A stretch of 64,000 nt of DNA from Brachionus rotundiformis (Eukaryota; Rotifera; Eurotatoria; Ploima; Brachionidae): NCBI GenBank assembly GCA_016802295.1, contig JAESIW010000107.1:235351-299350 (forward strand), written 5' to 3'. The position numbers were made by a program, and so were the translations under genes. Positions within the stretch are counted from its first letter, which is position 1. Every line of letters begins with the position of its first letter. Shown here piece after piece: positions 44,494 through 58,843 of this stretch. The notes under the pieces are model-generated. The model was not told where the DNA came from. It saw only the letters and a program-made list of their open reading frames with translations, and ran no database searches.

Positions 44494-45160
44494 TTAATTT
44501 CTTCCTGTCTTAGATTCAACAATTGCATAATAAATGTCAACAAAGAGCTTGAGGAAAAAAATGATGAGTAGTTTGGCAAAATAAACCAATACCATGATAG
44601 ACTTACTTTATCGGAGAAAAAACTGTTCTTCAAAACAGACATCGGGCAGTTTGATTTAATTTCATAGCCATTACACATCAACACGACCTTTTTAATGGTC
44701 AAGACATGTTATAAATAAGATAGTAAATAGTAATAGATAAAATTACATCATAAAGTGATTGAGAAACTCTCATTTTTTTGTATATAAAAGTTTTTAAGTG
44801 ACTGGCACAGGCTTCTGAGCTGATGCATAGGAAATTTTGCTCCAATTTGTTGTATGAGCAAGAAGCGTCGACACTGATTAGCTTCAGCTGAATAAAAATG
44901 TAGGTCTTTGATCCTGAGATAATAGAAGAATTGGATAGGGACTCTTGTGATGAATCGTTGGGTGTCGATTCATCAATCAGAAGTCGGTAGTTATCTTGAA
45001 TAGAGACAAGACTGATCTTATCAGATTCTGTAGATGACTGAAAATCGCAGCCATGGTCAAACTCATCTTGCTTTGGTTCATCTCTTTTGGATAAACATTT
45101 TGTCTCAATTTCTTTATTCTGCGAGTTTTTTTTAACCGCGGACTTCGATTTTCGTCTCAT
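44494..45160 (-). CDS. RAWUL-domain (PCGF-like) protein without a RING finger
   Basis: Minus-strand exons 45160-44747, 44687-44607 and 44547-44494 give 182 residues. Residues 1-85 are charged and Ser-rich with no Cys/His pattern. From about 90 on, the sequence resembles the ubiquitin-like RAWUL domain of Polycomb group RING proteins: FLCISSEACASHLKTFIYKKM matches the RC....TV.HLKKF...K pattern, then VVLMCNGYEI matches the VEVLCN.E strand, and the end LFVDIYYA fits the terminal strand. PCGF proteins normally carry an N-terminal RING; none is present and no upstream exon is visible in 800 bp. It may bind a Polycomb partner through RAWUL only. The family call is moderately sure. Confidence 0.6.
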
Positions 45161-45954
45161 AATTAGGATAAATATCAGATGTTAAAAAAAATAATGTTAA
45201 ATTATTCTAAATTTAGAACATTATTATGAATGAATTTTTATAAAAAAGGAGTTTTATTTTTTTCTCTAAAAAATATATATTTGTAAAGCTATATAACAAA
45301 AGCTAATAGAACAAAAAAATCAAAAAGTTTATAATTTATTGTCATAAGTAATCAATTTGATAAAACCTTCACTCATTCAATTCAAAAAAATAAAACTAAA
45401 GAAAAAATTTTCTAAATCTTTTAAATATAATTAGGTTAATTTTTTGAATATTGTTGAAAATAAATTAAAATATTGGTATGAAGGCTCAATCTTGTCTCTT
45501 AGTAAAAAAAAATAGCTTAACAAAAAATTAAATTATTGTGGTTTTAGAATTTTAAAAATAAAAAATACTGAAAAAATTTATCGACTTTAGCTTATTCTTA
45601 ATTTAATTGAGATATTATGATCAATTTTCAGTGTCCATTGGTAATACCATTATATAAAGTTAAATAAAAACTAGCTTAAACAACTTTTTAAATTAATTTT
45701 ATAGGAATTTTTAGATAAAGCTTAAGTAATTTGTGACATTAAATCAATTAATATTTAGATAAACTATCAATGACTTTAATTATTAATTAATTAATTACTA
45801 GTCTAATAGCTAATAAATTAGAAAAGTAATATTGTATTTAGTTTCGATTCTATTTTAACATTTAAACACCTGTTGCTATGGAAACTTGTTATATTTTTTT
45901 CTTATTTGGAGAAAAAACTTAATTTAATTTGTTTTAAATGTTAAATTAAGTAAA
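45161..45954. other. intergenic between divergent genes
   Basis: AT-rich region upstream of both the minus-strand RAWUL gene and CFAP46. It should hold both promoters; no motif stands out. Searched for a RING exon and none found. Confidence 0.5.
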
Positions 45955-48900
45955 ATGGACTCACCTATTTACCGACTTTTGGCAAAAGCGGAACAAGAAA
46001 AAAGTATTCTATAGAGATAATAAAAGCAAAATTTTGTGATGTTTATCTTTATTTTTAGATGTTGACTACCTTAGAGAAGCATATAATCAACTCGATCCAG
46101 AAATGGTTACTGGCAATGAAAAATCGACCAAGGATATTGAAAATTTTTCCCAAAGCTTGTTTGTTGAATGTGCCGAAAGAGCTTTGAATGTAAGGAAAAA
46201 TTTTTGATTTCTGTTAATAAATTGAATTTTTAAGTTTAATGAGCATACGATAGCTAATCGATGTATCCAGTTGTATTTTAGTTTACCGATGATATCGAAC
46301 CAATTTTTGGCAAGAGCCTATTTATGCCAATTCGAACTTTTGGCACCAAAGTCAACTTTTGAAGCGGTAAATTGAAATAATCTAAAAATATGGCATTGAT
46401 TAAGATTTAATTTAGTCTAATTTGGAAAAAGCAAGTCCTTTTCTTCACAAAGCCATTGATTTTTCAATTCAAAATAAAAGGTACTTGGTAAATTTTTGTT
46501 GAAAAGATATGATTTTTGTATATTTTAATTTTAGATACAATTTTTTGATTTATAATTCTTCCCTGATTTTCTGGAAATATGCTCGGTCATTTATAAAATT
46601 GAATTTTAAAAAATTGCTTTGTCCATCTTTAAAAATAATAACTCAAGCGCTACGATTAATCGATGACCATGACCATGAATGGAGGGCCTTCTTGGAAAGA
46701 ATTCTCATCGAAGCTTATTTGGATAATGACCAACAAACTGAAGCCAGTTCTCTGGCTTCCGAACTATTGAAGTTTGTCCAAGAGAAACTTCCTGAACAAT
46801 TTGAAGATTACTTTGAATTTATGGTAAAAATTGGTATTTTTCTAAGATTATATTTAAATATAATGTTTAAAAGATAAACAAAAATTTAATTGATGACGAA
46901 GAGCTAAGAGCTTTATCGGCAAATAGATGGGAATTGGACATTACCTATCGTATTGAGCGCTTAAAAAGACCATCAAAGTAAATACAATTTAAGTTATTAA
47001 TTTAATTCTAAAATTTAATTTTAACTTGATATATATTTTAATCAAAGTTAACATTTAGATCAATATTTATATATTAATTAATTTTAATTTTTTTTTAATA
47101 ATTAAAATTTAAAGAGTAAACAGTATAGTTACCAACAAACATAGATTAAGGTATATTCTTTTTCAAAAAGTTCATTTCAAACTTTATAAATAATCTTATG
47201 ACAAATTGATCATATTTTTTTAATCGCTTAGATTTGGAAATTATTATATTAAGATAAGAACATAAAAGTTTTTTAATTGTAAATCAATAATCATAAATTA
47301 ATTAGGATAAAAAAGTATGGTCAGTGAGTAACCAAATACCGAGTCCATAGAATACTAGCCTTTAAACAATACTTCTAATATAGATTAGATTTAATATTTT
47401 AGATATAATTATCAGTTTTCTATTTAATTTTCTTATAATTATTAAATAGGAAAAAAAAGAGTACCAAGTCAGATGATTCAGGAAGTGAGGATGAGGTGCA
47501 AAAAGAGTTAAATGATTTGTATCGAATTCTTTTGCCAAAAAAAAAGGCAATCCTAGAAAGCAGACTGAAGAGCCAATTTATGACCGCAGAGAGTCTCGAG
47601 GTCACTGATGAAGTCCAAAATGGTCAAAAGCGTCAGCGTCTCCTCTTAAATCTGGCTCATGTTTGTCTTATCTACGAAGACGTAAACCTTTGCTCACGAA
47701 TAGTTGGCTACTTAAAAGAGAATGAGAATTTGACCGAAGAAAGCTTATTCGAAATGGAATTCATTGAGTGTGAGCAAACCATCAAACAATTGAAGCATAA
47801 ACAGGAAAAGTTGAACAAGAACACGGTCCGCATTAGAATAGAATGCATAAATAAGTGCCACGAAGCTCTTCGAAATGTTTACCGAACCCAAAATTTGCCA
47901 CTTATTCAACTTGGTTGTGTAAAACAATGGAGCTTTTGTTTGCCACTTTTGCAGCCTGGCTTGCGCACAAATGTTCGTAGGCCACTACAATTTGTAGCCG
48001 AATGTCTCGAAACAATCGAGAGCATGGAATGGCTTTTAAGATGTCAGGTTCATTACGAATTGGCAAAATGTGATGAAGAAATCGAACAGCTTCAAACAGC
48101 TGAACAGCACTTTCTGAAGGCTTTGAAGTTTGATGACGAAAAAATTTACCAAGAACAGCTTGAGCATGGACTAAAGCGGCTCAGATTGAGAGCCGAGTTG
48201 TATTTCCCACCAGAGAGAATTGAGGACCAAGTGGCAATGATCCTAGAACAGTGTGTAATAGGAGATAAATCAAAGGAAAAAGTCTTAAAGCCGGCTATTG
48301 GCGAGCTTTTAGCTTCTCTGAATGCCAAGAAAAATGAACAACCTAAAGAAATTAATACCAGGTCACTTTTATTGCGGGCAGGTGATTTGTTAGCTTCGGA
48401 ATTTACCCATGTTCTTGAAAGTGAAACATTCAAAGCATTTGGAAAGCTAAACGAAGATCAAGTGACCATTTTGTACAAAAAAATGCTCAACTATGAAAAT
48501 TGTGCCAAAAAAAGTGATGAACATCTAAAAGACAGAATTGATGAATTTGTACGCAATTATTTGCGTAACAATCCAAATTCGTCCAGCGATTGTCCAGAGA
48601 TAGAGCAAATCATAAAGCTTGATTATAAGGAGAGATTAAAACTTTGGTACGATCTATGCCGAATAGCTCGTAAGCAGCAAATTTGGGATATTTGCCGAGT
48701 AAGTTGTCGCTTTTGTTTGCTCTATGATGGCGAACAACTAGTTGCCAGATTCCTGAAAAATTCAGGAAAGTTTAACAGTCTTTTTGACACCGAATTGATG
48801 AGAAACTTGGCTGAAGCACATTTTATATTTGGAGAGGTAATTGGTTTATCTTATTATTTAAATGATCATTTAATAAAAAAAATTATTTTATTTTCTATTT

Positions 48901-51900
48901 TTATTTTTTAATAAAAAATTTAATTTTTCCAATATTCTATAAGATAAATAATTAAAATTTAATTTTATCATTAAGTCATTGATACAATACTTACGGGGCG
49001 AAGGTGTTGAGCTTTTTGAAAATCCCAGACCACCAGTGGCACATGATTCTTCAACGCATAAATTTGCCAAGTTAGCAGACCAAAGCGAGACAGAAATGGA
49101 CCAAACAAAATCGAATGGGAACAAAAGAGACTTTGAAAGTGACCAAGAGTGGAAAGAATATTCAGAATGGCTGAATCGTTTATGTAAAGAAGCAGTAGAT
49201 AACTTTCTTCAAGGAATCAAAATAGGCATTGAGCTAAAAGAGAGCTGGATTGTTTGCCAAGGCAGTGCTTATTTATGGAACTATTTCCATCATCTAATCG
49301 AAAAAAGAAAAATTTTCCAAATTGTGCCAGTTTTGACAGAAATTTTTGATGCAATTAAAAAAATTGGTCATGAAAAGTAAATTTTCTTTTGATTCTAGAA
49401 TAAACTTTAAAATTAAATTGTGTGATTTTAGTGAGGCCGAACTCTTGGTCTCTATAAGTGTGGCTCTATCAACAGGACTAATGCAAAATTGGCTTCCATC
49501 CGATCAAATAAAACCATTGTCAGTTCCAATTGTATCAGAAATAAGCACAGATAAACGAAAGCAAATATTAAACGCTCCAACAAAACCAATAGTCATTCCT
49601 CCAGAAGCTGGAAGTGAATTTAAAAAAGCTCTTGAAGTGTGCGAATATGCGATGATGGTCACTAATGGAGATGACCTAAAAGACCTGGTTGCATTAAATG
49701 CACGATCACCATTAATCAAAAATTGGGTCTTGGCAAAACAATTTTCCCAATCAACAATTAAAAATTTTGGCTTAAGCAAGTCAAATGAAAAAATACAAGA
49801 TAAATACACAAAATGCATGGTAGGTGTCGAGATTCTGAATAGAAATCTGAAAGTATCTGGTCAAAATGGTTACGAACTAAAAGATCCACCTGGTATTAAA
49901 GAATTAATTGGTTATGTTGACTCGGCTCAGCCTTGGCCCGATAAACTAATAGAACTCGAGCTTTGGTCAAATTTGTGTGTATTGACCAATAGAGCAAATC
50001 AGACTGATAATTTACGATACTGCTACTCACGGGCTCTCGAATTGGTCAGCTATTTTGAGAAAAAAAAGAATGAAAATAAAAAAATTTATCTTAAGTCACA
50101 ATTTTTGCTTAGCGAAGCTTGTTTGGCACTTGGTGAGCACTTGGCATATATTCTCAATAATCCAAATACTTCTCCAATTGCTTCTAGTTCGAAGCAAAAT
50201 TTGGATCAATCTCAAAACTTGAATGCTTCCAATTCTTCGTCAAAAGACATTAGAGTCGCTTTAAGACGTAGTGCCCTAAACGCCTTTGCCGATGCTGCTC
50301 TATATGCCTCAAATGCTGAGAATTACGATTTAGTTGTCCATGCAGCTAGACACTATTGGAACTTGTGTTTGCCTTACTTGGCTCAATCTCAGGAAAGAGC
50401 CACTCTTTATGAAAATTTGACTGAAATTTTATCAAGTTGGACAAATGTTTACAAATACAAGCCCAAGGAAAGTGCCATTACAGAAATTGTTAAAATTGAG
50501 GTGAAAAAAGAAGAGCAGATTAAATCGGCAAAGAGTGGTAAAAGTGGCAAAAGTGCCAAGGAAAGTCTTAAAGCTGGCAAAGAAGAGCCTAAAGCGGATG
50601 CTGGTCAAGAAATAGACAAACCATTTGAGGCATTAACTGAGATTGGCGATGCTTATGATGACTTGACTCTTAGATGTGTTTTGTATGCTTGTTTGTTTCA
50701 AATTACTTTGGACAAAAACCAATATGAGGAAGCGCTTGAACAAATGGAAATGGCTTTAAACGATTTACCACGAACCAAGCACAGATTACTAATTTATAGA
50801 TTCAAGGTAATCACCAAGTCTAAATTGGGAATGGACGTGAAAATGGATCTGCAAAAATTTAAAGAAGAAAATGAGAAAAATCTGGCACAAATGTACCGAA
50901 AAATTGCTTTATCATCAATTAAAAATTCGGATACCATTAGCTCGTACCAACGAGCCATTGAGACCCTCAGTGTAAGTATCAATTGGTGACCTGTTTAGCG
51001 AGGCTTTAATTTTTTTTTTAAGTCTGACGAAGGTATATGGCTCAAGTTTGAGTACAGCTTGGAATTGGCACAGTTTATGTTCTCTAATGAATACAATTTA
51101 GATAATTGTATCGATTTGGCAGAGTGGGCTGTGGATTTATTGATGTTTAAAATTAAATCGGACAAGTCTCGGTCAACTTCAGCAGCGCATTCAAGTCGAT
51201 TAAGCAAGCCTAATAGCAAAGGAAAAATTACAACTAAAGCAACCAACTCAACCATGTCCATTCTACCAACTATTCACGATAATGTAGAGATCAAGAGTTT
51301 TCATAGAAAAATGGACACCAATTCGGAACAAGAGTACGAGAACTTAATGAATGCCAATATTAGAGAGGCTTTATTCGAGTCAGACTCGACTGAATGGAAC
51401 AACTTGCTGAATTGGACTGATTTCCAGGACATAAAGCAATTGGAGTGCTTTATTAGGGCCAATGTTATTTTGGCCAAAATGGTCGGACAGAATCATGACG
51501 AATACTCTGGATTTTTGCTAAAATCTTATTATTCAGTGTACAAGTTGGTTTCTTTGGCTGTCGAGAATGCTCAGACTGCTAGCAAAGAAATTCAAAAGTT
51601 AGGTCAAACAGAAACAGTGCAAGGTGACAAAAAAAAGGCACCTGAAGCAAAAAAACCAGCAGAAACAAAATCCAAAAAAAAGAATGAAGCAAATGTTAAT
51701 TTGATACCACAAAGTCAGGAACAATGGAGCCAATTTGAGCTCAACGAAGAGCTTGTAAACTCTTGGAATCATGACTTGATGAAGAAAACTGGAATTAACA
51801 AAAATTCCATAAGCGAACCATTTTTATTGTTTTACTATTTAGAAAAATTGACAGAAATGTTGAGAGATTATGGATGGTCTCATTTGATATTTCCCATATA

Positions 51901-54900
51901 TTATCTGCAACTGTTCGTGGTCAACTTTGCCATTGTGGAAAACAAATCACAGATAATTTCACTAAATGTTTACATGAGGCTTAAAATGATAAATTTATGT
52001 GTTGAATTGAACTTGATTCAATCAATTGGCTTTCACCAGCAAGCTCTGGCTTCGCTGATTTTAAAAGGTGACATGAGCGCTCAAGTGAACAGTCCAAATG
52101 CGTCCATTTTTCTAAAGCTTATACAAATTGATCCATTGGAGACTTGTTTGTCCAGAGATGAAATTTATTCACATAAGCAAAGATTGACTCAGCTGGAAGA
52201 GGAGGATACAAATTTCAAATCAAATAGCATAGCTTCGTTTTCATCATCTTCCAAGAAAGGTGGATTTTCTACCAATTCGTTCATATTGAACAAAAATAAG
52301 CTTAAAAAAAAACAAATAATGAATAAGAATCAAAATGTGAAAATAAGTAATGAAAATGATTCTAATTCTTCTGGACAAAATTTGCAAAATATCAAACAAT
52401 TTGACCCAAATGACTTAAAGTTGCCAGGAGAAAAGAAAAAAATAGACAATAATTTATACCATATTTTGTATAAAGATGTTTGGGTTATTCTAGCTGAATA
52501 CTTGATTGACAATGGCTTTTTTCAAATTGCCAGAGATTATTTATATGAAGCATTGAATGCTTGTATTGTAAGTATATTATCTAAAAATTTAAACCATCTA
52601 AATGGACTTATCAATTTTTTGTTCAGTATTAAATAACAAGAAAATTTTACTATTTATAGATTATATGTTATCATTTAGGATACCATTTATCAGAAATGAC
52701 GCTTTTTTTACCAATTTTATTACCAAGCTTCCCAATTATTTGAGGATTGAAGTTTTTTAGGTGACAAACACTGAATAGTTTCTTTTATCTCAATGTTTTA
52801 TTCAAAAGATTGTCACAAATTACATTCTTTTTAAATTAAAATATTTATAAATCAATTAAAGTCAATTTATTTTTATTTTAAATTATGATTTTGAGCAGAA
52901 TTTTAGATTGACTTTTTCATGATCTTTATTTTCTTTCTATTTTTTGGCTGAGTGTAAGATTTGTTTATCATGTATTGTGTATCAATTTGAAGGAGATAGT
53001 TAGTCTTGTAAAAAATCGATTAAGTTACTTTTTATATTTTTAAAATCAAAATACTAGAAAATTGGTATTTTCTAGGCAAGTCCAGCATTAAATTTATTAA
53101 TTTTGTAAATGACAATACATAAATTATATATTTATAAACAGATATGAAAAAAAATAAAATTTTTGCTTTATTATTTAATTATAAAAAAATTTAAATTAGA
53201 ATTTTAATCACACAAAATTAGGCCATTATCAATTTTTTTAAATTACTAATAGTCAATAATAAAATTAGATAATTTTTACTATTTAAGACCTTCGAAAATA
53301 ATGAGACTCTTAGTAAAATTCAATATATGCTTGGCAGAATCGCTCTTTTTGACCATGATCTGATCGAAGCCAGAAATTATGCCTCGAACGTTCAAGTAAG
53401 CCCTATTAGTTTAATTTTATATCTATAATTATCTATTTTAAAAATATTAATTAAGAAAACTGCAATAGATGAGCAATTTTGGTGGAAATCGATTCGTTTG
53501 CTGGTTGATTCACACCGATACGACTACAATGATAAAGATGGCTACGAAAAGTGCTTGAAAATCTTAAACAAGTCGATCGAATTGGTTCAAAACGAAAAGC
53601 CCAAAAGACTTAATAAATCGTCAACCTTGGCTTATATAGAAGCTTGTATGTATTTTGAACTAGCTGAAATTACTCATGAAGGTGTCTTGAATGGTAAATT
53701 GAATGAAGAAGAATTGGCAAAACGTAGCCGGATTGCAAAGCGTTCTTCGCGAAGAAATAGTATGCATCCGACCATGTTTAAAAGATTCTCAAATGTTATA
53801 AATGTAATAATAAAATAATTTAGTACTTTAATTTAAAAAAATTATTTTTTTTATCTTTATTTAGCTTTACCAAACTAGTTTTGAAATATTTTCCAAAAAT
53901 GGTTTTAAAAGAGAGTCGATCCAGTGCCTAAAAGCAAACTCAAATCTGTTCAAAATGTTTGCCGAAGATTGTGTCAATAGTGAGGCTAAAAAAGACTATT
54001 ATCTTCAAGTAATTAATTGTTTATTATTTAATTAAATTAATTTAATTTTTCTATCTAAATCAGGCTCTTGGAATACTGAACAATTGCTTGGAAATTTTAA
54101 ATGATTTGCTAAATGAAGCCTTATCTTTGCAAACACCATCTGAAATTCAGAACATTTCACTTCCTATTCAACGAGAGATTTCTGATATTAAGCTTGATTT
54201 GTGTTCATTGATGACAGATATGCTTGAAATTTATCTACATGAGATAAAAATAACCAATGCGAAAAGCTCTAATAAAGATAACATGACCAAAGTAGTTGAG
54301 CAGTATGCCGGTGGTGATGAAAATGAAACATTGAACGATGTTGAAAAAGTTTGGAATCAAAATATGGCTACAATACCAGACCAATTGAGTGTCTATTTGA
54401 TATCTTGTTTTTACTTGAATGTCAAATTGAAGTTTTTAAAAAGTAAAACTTTATATCTAATTGGTAGAAGTTTCCGCATCATAAGCGAACTAAAATACCA
54501 ATTGCGCAAGAATAACTTAAATGATGAAAGTGGCTACAATTCGAGCATTTTGAATATGTCTAGCACAATCAATAAATGGGATGCCACTGTTCTTGATTTA
54601 ATCAAGAACTACCATTCGTCAAGTGTTTACACTGATGGTGACTCAAGTTCAAAATCTAAAAAACCTGTGCGTTCCAACACAGCTTTGCCAGGAGCTCAGT
54701 CGGTCAATTCTGCCGAGATCTTTGACTCGAATTTAAATGACAATGAAGCAAATGTAAATATCCTAAGTGACCGGGACTACAATGTTAATCTAGTTGAGGA
54801 GTCAAATTTAACAAATATAGCTGACCAAGAACTGCTAAAAAATCTCTTGGTACACATTAATCAAACAGAGGCCAATTCAATAGATTCTCTTCTCCAGTCT

Positions 54901-57769
54901 CTCAGCTTGGCTCTATTGATCGAAGACATGCAAATGGCAGCTAAAATTACCTACGAAATTATTGAATTAGTTGGCCGATTTGACTTAAATCTTTGCTCAC
55001 AATTTATCTCTTTATATCAAGTAGAAAATTATTTATCTTATTAAAAATTTTTGTTTAATTTTAAAATTTAAATTTCAGAGTCTCTTGGTTTCTGTTGATG
55101 CCGAGTCTTTAATTGTGAAAAGTTCACTCAATCCGAAAAATTCCCTTTTGACTGGATACTATAATTTGGTCAAGTTTTATAAAAGTAATAACATTCGGAC
55201 CAATTCATTAAGCTCACCAATTACCAAGCAAATTTTAAACTTGACCAAATCAAAGTTTAATGCTTCAAAATATTTGACAATTAATGCGAATCATTTCAAT
55301 TATATAAAAGATTTTCCATCCAACTATACCTTTTTGGTTCTTCAGCACAATGAAAAAAAGTAATTAAACATTTGAAATTTATTCAATTTAGATTAATTAA
55401 GGTGATATTATGTTAAAAATAATATTATATCAGATTCAAAAAAACACTGTTACTTAAATATTTGGCAATGGTTAAACATTGTTTGCTTAAAATAAAAATA
55501 TCTCTTTGCATCAACTCTAAAAGTAAAAATAATTTCTTAAAACTTTTTTTAATTAATTAAAGGATGTTATTTACTTTATCCTAAACAAACTTCAATAATT
55601 CATTTAAACTTACTTAATTGTCCTCTTTTGTATTTATATTTAATTTTCTAAATTTTCCTAACAGGTGGGCTTAAAGAGAACTAGAGCTGCTCTAAACATC
55701 CAAATAAATATATCCAAATAATTAATGTTAAATTATTTGGAATTGCTAGACTTTTTGTAATAAATCAAACTAGTGATATGACATATAATTTAAAAGATAA
55801 AAAAGTAAATTATTAATTTCATTTAGATAATATAAGTTTGACCATAACCAAATATATTCGATCAGTTTTATCCATTATTCTCATTTAGTTGAGTACTCTA
55901 ATAAAATAAGTTAAGTTTTTTTTTAAATCAAAATAAACTGTTAAATTAATATAATAAAATTAATTTAATATTTTTTTTTTAGAAATGAACTTTATGCGTC
56001 TATATTGGATAATTCCAAATTGGCAACTAAAAACTCTAAGCAGCAAATTCCAAACACTTCTGGACAAACCAAAGCTTCAGTTTTAAAAGTAAAAACTGAT
56101 CCATTTGAATTAAACTATTTGCTTCAGCAATGGAAAGAATGGAAAGCCAATCTTCAATCTTTTAATCTTAAAATTGAATTTCAAATCAACAATGATTTGA
56201 TCAAAAAACAGACCAATTCTTCTCAATTAAGCGATAATTCAAATGATTTTATCAAATTTTATCTCGATTCTTCGAGTGCAGTAAGTTAATTTTTTTCCAT
56301 ATAAATCATTTATATTAATAAAATTGCTTCTTTATAAAGAGGTACGATGAAATGCTCCAAACAATGCATGATCTAGAGAACAAATTTGAATTTTTGATAA
56401 ACAGTACCGAAATTTATCTTAAATCAGTGACAGATTTTGTTCAAAAATATTTTTCCACAAGTCAACTTGACCATCAAGCGAACTCAAAAAGCAGTCAAGT
56501 GCTAAAACCCAGCGAAAAGATAATAATTCTAGCAGATATGACATTGCTGGAATTTCCATTGGAAAGTCTAAGAGTGTTTTACGACAACCAAAGTATATGT
56601 TCGATTAGCAGGGATTTTTCTCTACAATTTTTTTCCACGCGATTCTTTCAGCCCAAAGAATCAGGTTACTATCTATATTTATAATATAAGTTTTAAAATA
56701 AGGCTTTAAAATTTTAGTCGAAGTGCCAGTTAAAGATGAGAAGAAAAAAGAAAAAGCTCCAAAACAAACAATAGTTCCACCGCCAAATATGGAACCACTA
56801 CCAGAATATGTTACTCTCATTGATCCACTTCGAATTAAATATCTCATTGACGTGTTTAATGAGGCTTCTCCAGGATGTGAGCACTCATTAATAATAATTT
56901 ATTATCTAATATTATTTTTTTAAATTAAAATTTAGTACCAGCCGAATTTACTCCAATTGTTTCGTTCAAGAAAGTAGCTCAACAATTTTCAAATGTGTGT
57001 TCCAAATGGACAGGCCTCACAGGCCTGGATCATTCACCAAGTCTGGGAGAGTGCGAAAGCTACCTAAGTGACTCCAGTTGCTTGTTATTTAATGGTACAG
57101 AGAGGTTCCTGTCATATTTTAGTTCGAACAGAATAGCATCTTTAAATCTGAACGAGTGCAGACTAATTTTGGCAAATGATTCAACTCAAAATGGTAAGAG
57201 TTTTGGCCGTATTAGCAAAAATGATGTGCTTAGAAAGTATTGTCTATATTAATTTAAAATATGGACAAATAAGCTTTTTTATTAATTATAGTGCAACTGA
57301 GTTGGAGTCTGAAAATCCATTGGAAACAAATTTGTTGCTCAGTTTGACTGGTGTCAAGAGTATTTTGTCAAATCAATGGACAACTAACATGATTGACAAT
57401 ACGGATAAATTTCAAAGCATACTTAGGGATTTGATGGAAAAAAGAGAATCTTGTGGAGAGATTATTCGGTACAGAGTTTCGCCTCACCTAAAGTTTTTGC
57501 TTAAAGAGCAGCTAGAGGAAGAAAAAAAACCTGCAGTTATGGAAAAAAAGGAAGCTAAGAAGACAGACAAAAAAGATACCAAAGAATCGATACAGAAGAA
57601 AAAGGAAATCGAACCGGCAATTGTTCAAGATGATAAAGAAGCAAGATATTTAAAAATGAATAAGGAAGAACAGAGACTTCAAATTTTGAGAAATTTGTCT
57701 GTGGTTAGAAAAGAAAATTTAAACATGGTTTGTTACGGTTTGCCAGATGTTTACTTGAATATTTTTTAA
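45955..57769 (+). CDS. CFAP46: cilia- and flagella-associated protein 46 (C1d central-pair projection)
   Basis: Axonemal scaffold protein of the central apparatus, needed for ciliary motility. Twenty exons give 3013 residues (human about 2715): 45955-46003, 46059-46189, 46235-46366, 46416-46480, 46535-46823, 46874-46977, 47450-48836, 48976-49376, 49432-50971, 51023-52567, 53288-53395, 53456-53803, 53865-54008, 54064-55020, 55079-55359, 55983-56280, 56340-56664, 56718-56876, 56936-57236, 57292-57769. Match is clearest near the N-terminus (FVECAERALN, RCIQLYF, QFLARAYLCQFELLAPKS, RYNFLIYNSSLIFW) and at the C-terminus (LNLNECRLIL, TNLLLSLTGVKSILSNQW). The body is TPR-like helical repeats with lysine-rich linkers near 50500-50600 and 57520-57620. 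Introns 6 (472 bp), 10 (720 bp) and 15 (623 bp) are long for this window and hold nothing recognised. Confidence 0.9.
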
Positions 57770-58104
57770 AAAGTTAAATGAAAACAAAATTTTTAAATAA
57801 AGTTTTCTTATGTAAAAATAAATATCAAAAATAACTTTTAAAACATGAGATAAATTGTGAGAAGATTAGGCAAACTGAAATGTGATAAATTTTGGTTAAA
57901 TAATACAATATAGATACTAACTTCCAAAGATAATATTATCGGAAAATATTTAGCATTCATAAGAAAAAATTATTAATAAGAGATAATTTAATTTTAAAAA
58001 AATTAAAATTTTCAATTTTATTCTAAAACAATTTTTGCTTGAAAAAAAAGGTTTACTGTTATCAACCATATAATTTTTTTCTTGTAACAATGTCTAAAAA
58101 CAAA
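57770..58104. other. intergenic, nothing recognised
   Basis: Convergent spacer between CFAP46 and the minus-strand SOUL gene, with polyadenylation-like signals on both strands. Confidence 0.5.
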
Positions 58105-58843
58105 CTAAGCTGAAACTAGAATAACTTCATTTCGTCTATTAAAGGCCTTGTACGGTGGATCATAAGCAATGCAAATGCATTTGTTCTTTTGGTGCTCGAC
58201 TCCAGCATTTTTCAATGTAAGTCTAAGCTTTTCGGTCTCTGTCTTGAAAATTTTTTCATTGGAAAAGCCCGAGAAGGTTCTTGTTAAGATAATAAATAAT
58301 AAAATTGCATAAATTATCTATTGTGTGTTTTTATTTACCTGACAAAGCACTTAAAGCCTTCGATTACTTCAATTAAAAGCTCAGAGTCATTCGGAATCGG
58401 TACTTCTGCATTCTCGCCTTGGTACTCAGGTGGTAGAGAGACCATCATCTTGACCTCACACTCAACATCAGAGTCTGAATCTTCTTGTGTCTCGCCCAAA
58501 GTTTCTATAAAAACAAACACTGGCATGTACAGTTTCATATTCTTTTTTTGGTCATTGTCTCCTTGAGTATACTTCATCAATCGCCACACATTTTTCATCA
58601 CAGGATCATCTCCACCATTGTTTCGGTCAGGGTTTTTTGAATCAATAGTCCTGTACTTGTAAACAACAAAGCGATTTTTTTCATAAAATCTTGTCTCAAA
58701 GTTCTTTGAATAAAATTAAATATAAATTCTTCAGCCAAATTACCAATATTTACTTCATTCTTGTCCAAAAGTTTCTGAACCGGAACCGTATAATCATTGC
58801 AAATGTTTTTTCCAACATTTACCATGGTTTTTAATGTTTGCAT
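58105..58843 (-). CDS. SOUL-family heme-binding protein (HEBP-like)
   Basis: Minus-strand exons 58843-58754, 58703-58339 and 58279-58105 give 209 residues. The SOUL fold is recognised from FETRFYEKNRFVVYKY (strand 1, YEVR.Y in relatives), VWRLMKYTQGDN (F.RLF.YI.G.N), KLYMPVFVFIET where relatives have MTAPV, VSLPPEYQ, and FVRTFSGFSNEKI (V..F.GFA). The end NRRNEVILV matches the family NR.NEVW. Members bind heme or tetrapyrroles in the cytosol or elsewhere; binding is not certain for this divergent copy. No signal peptide is evident. A decayed paralogue lies just upstream at 59525-59958. Confidence 0.85.
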
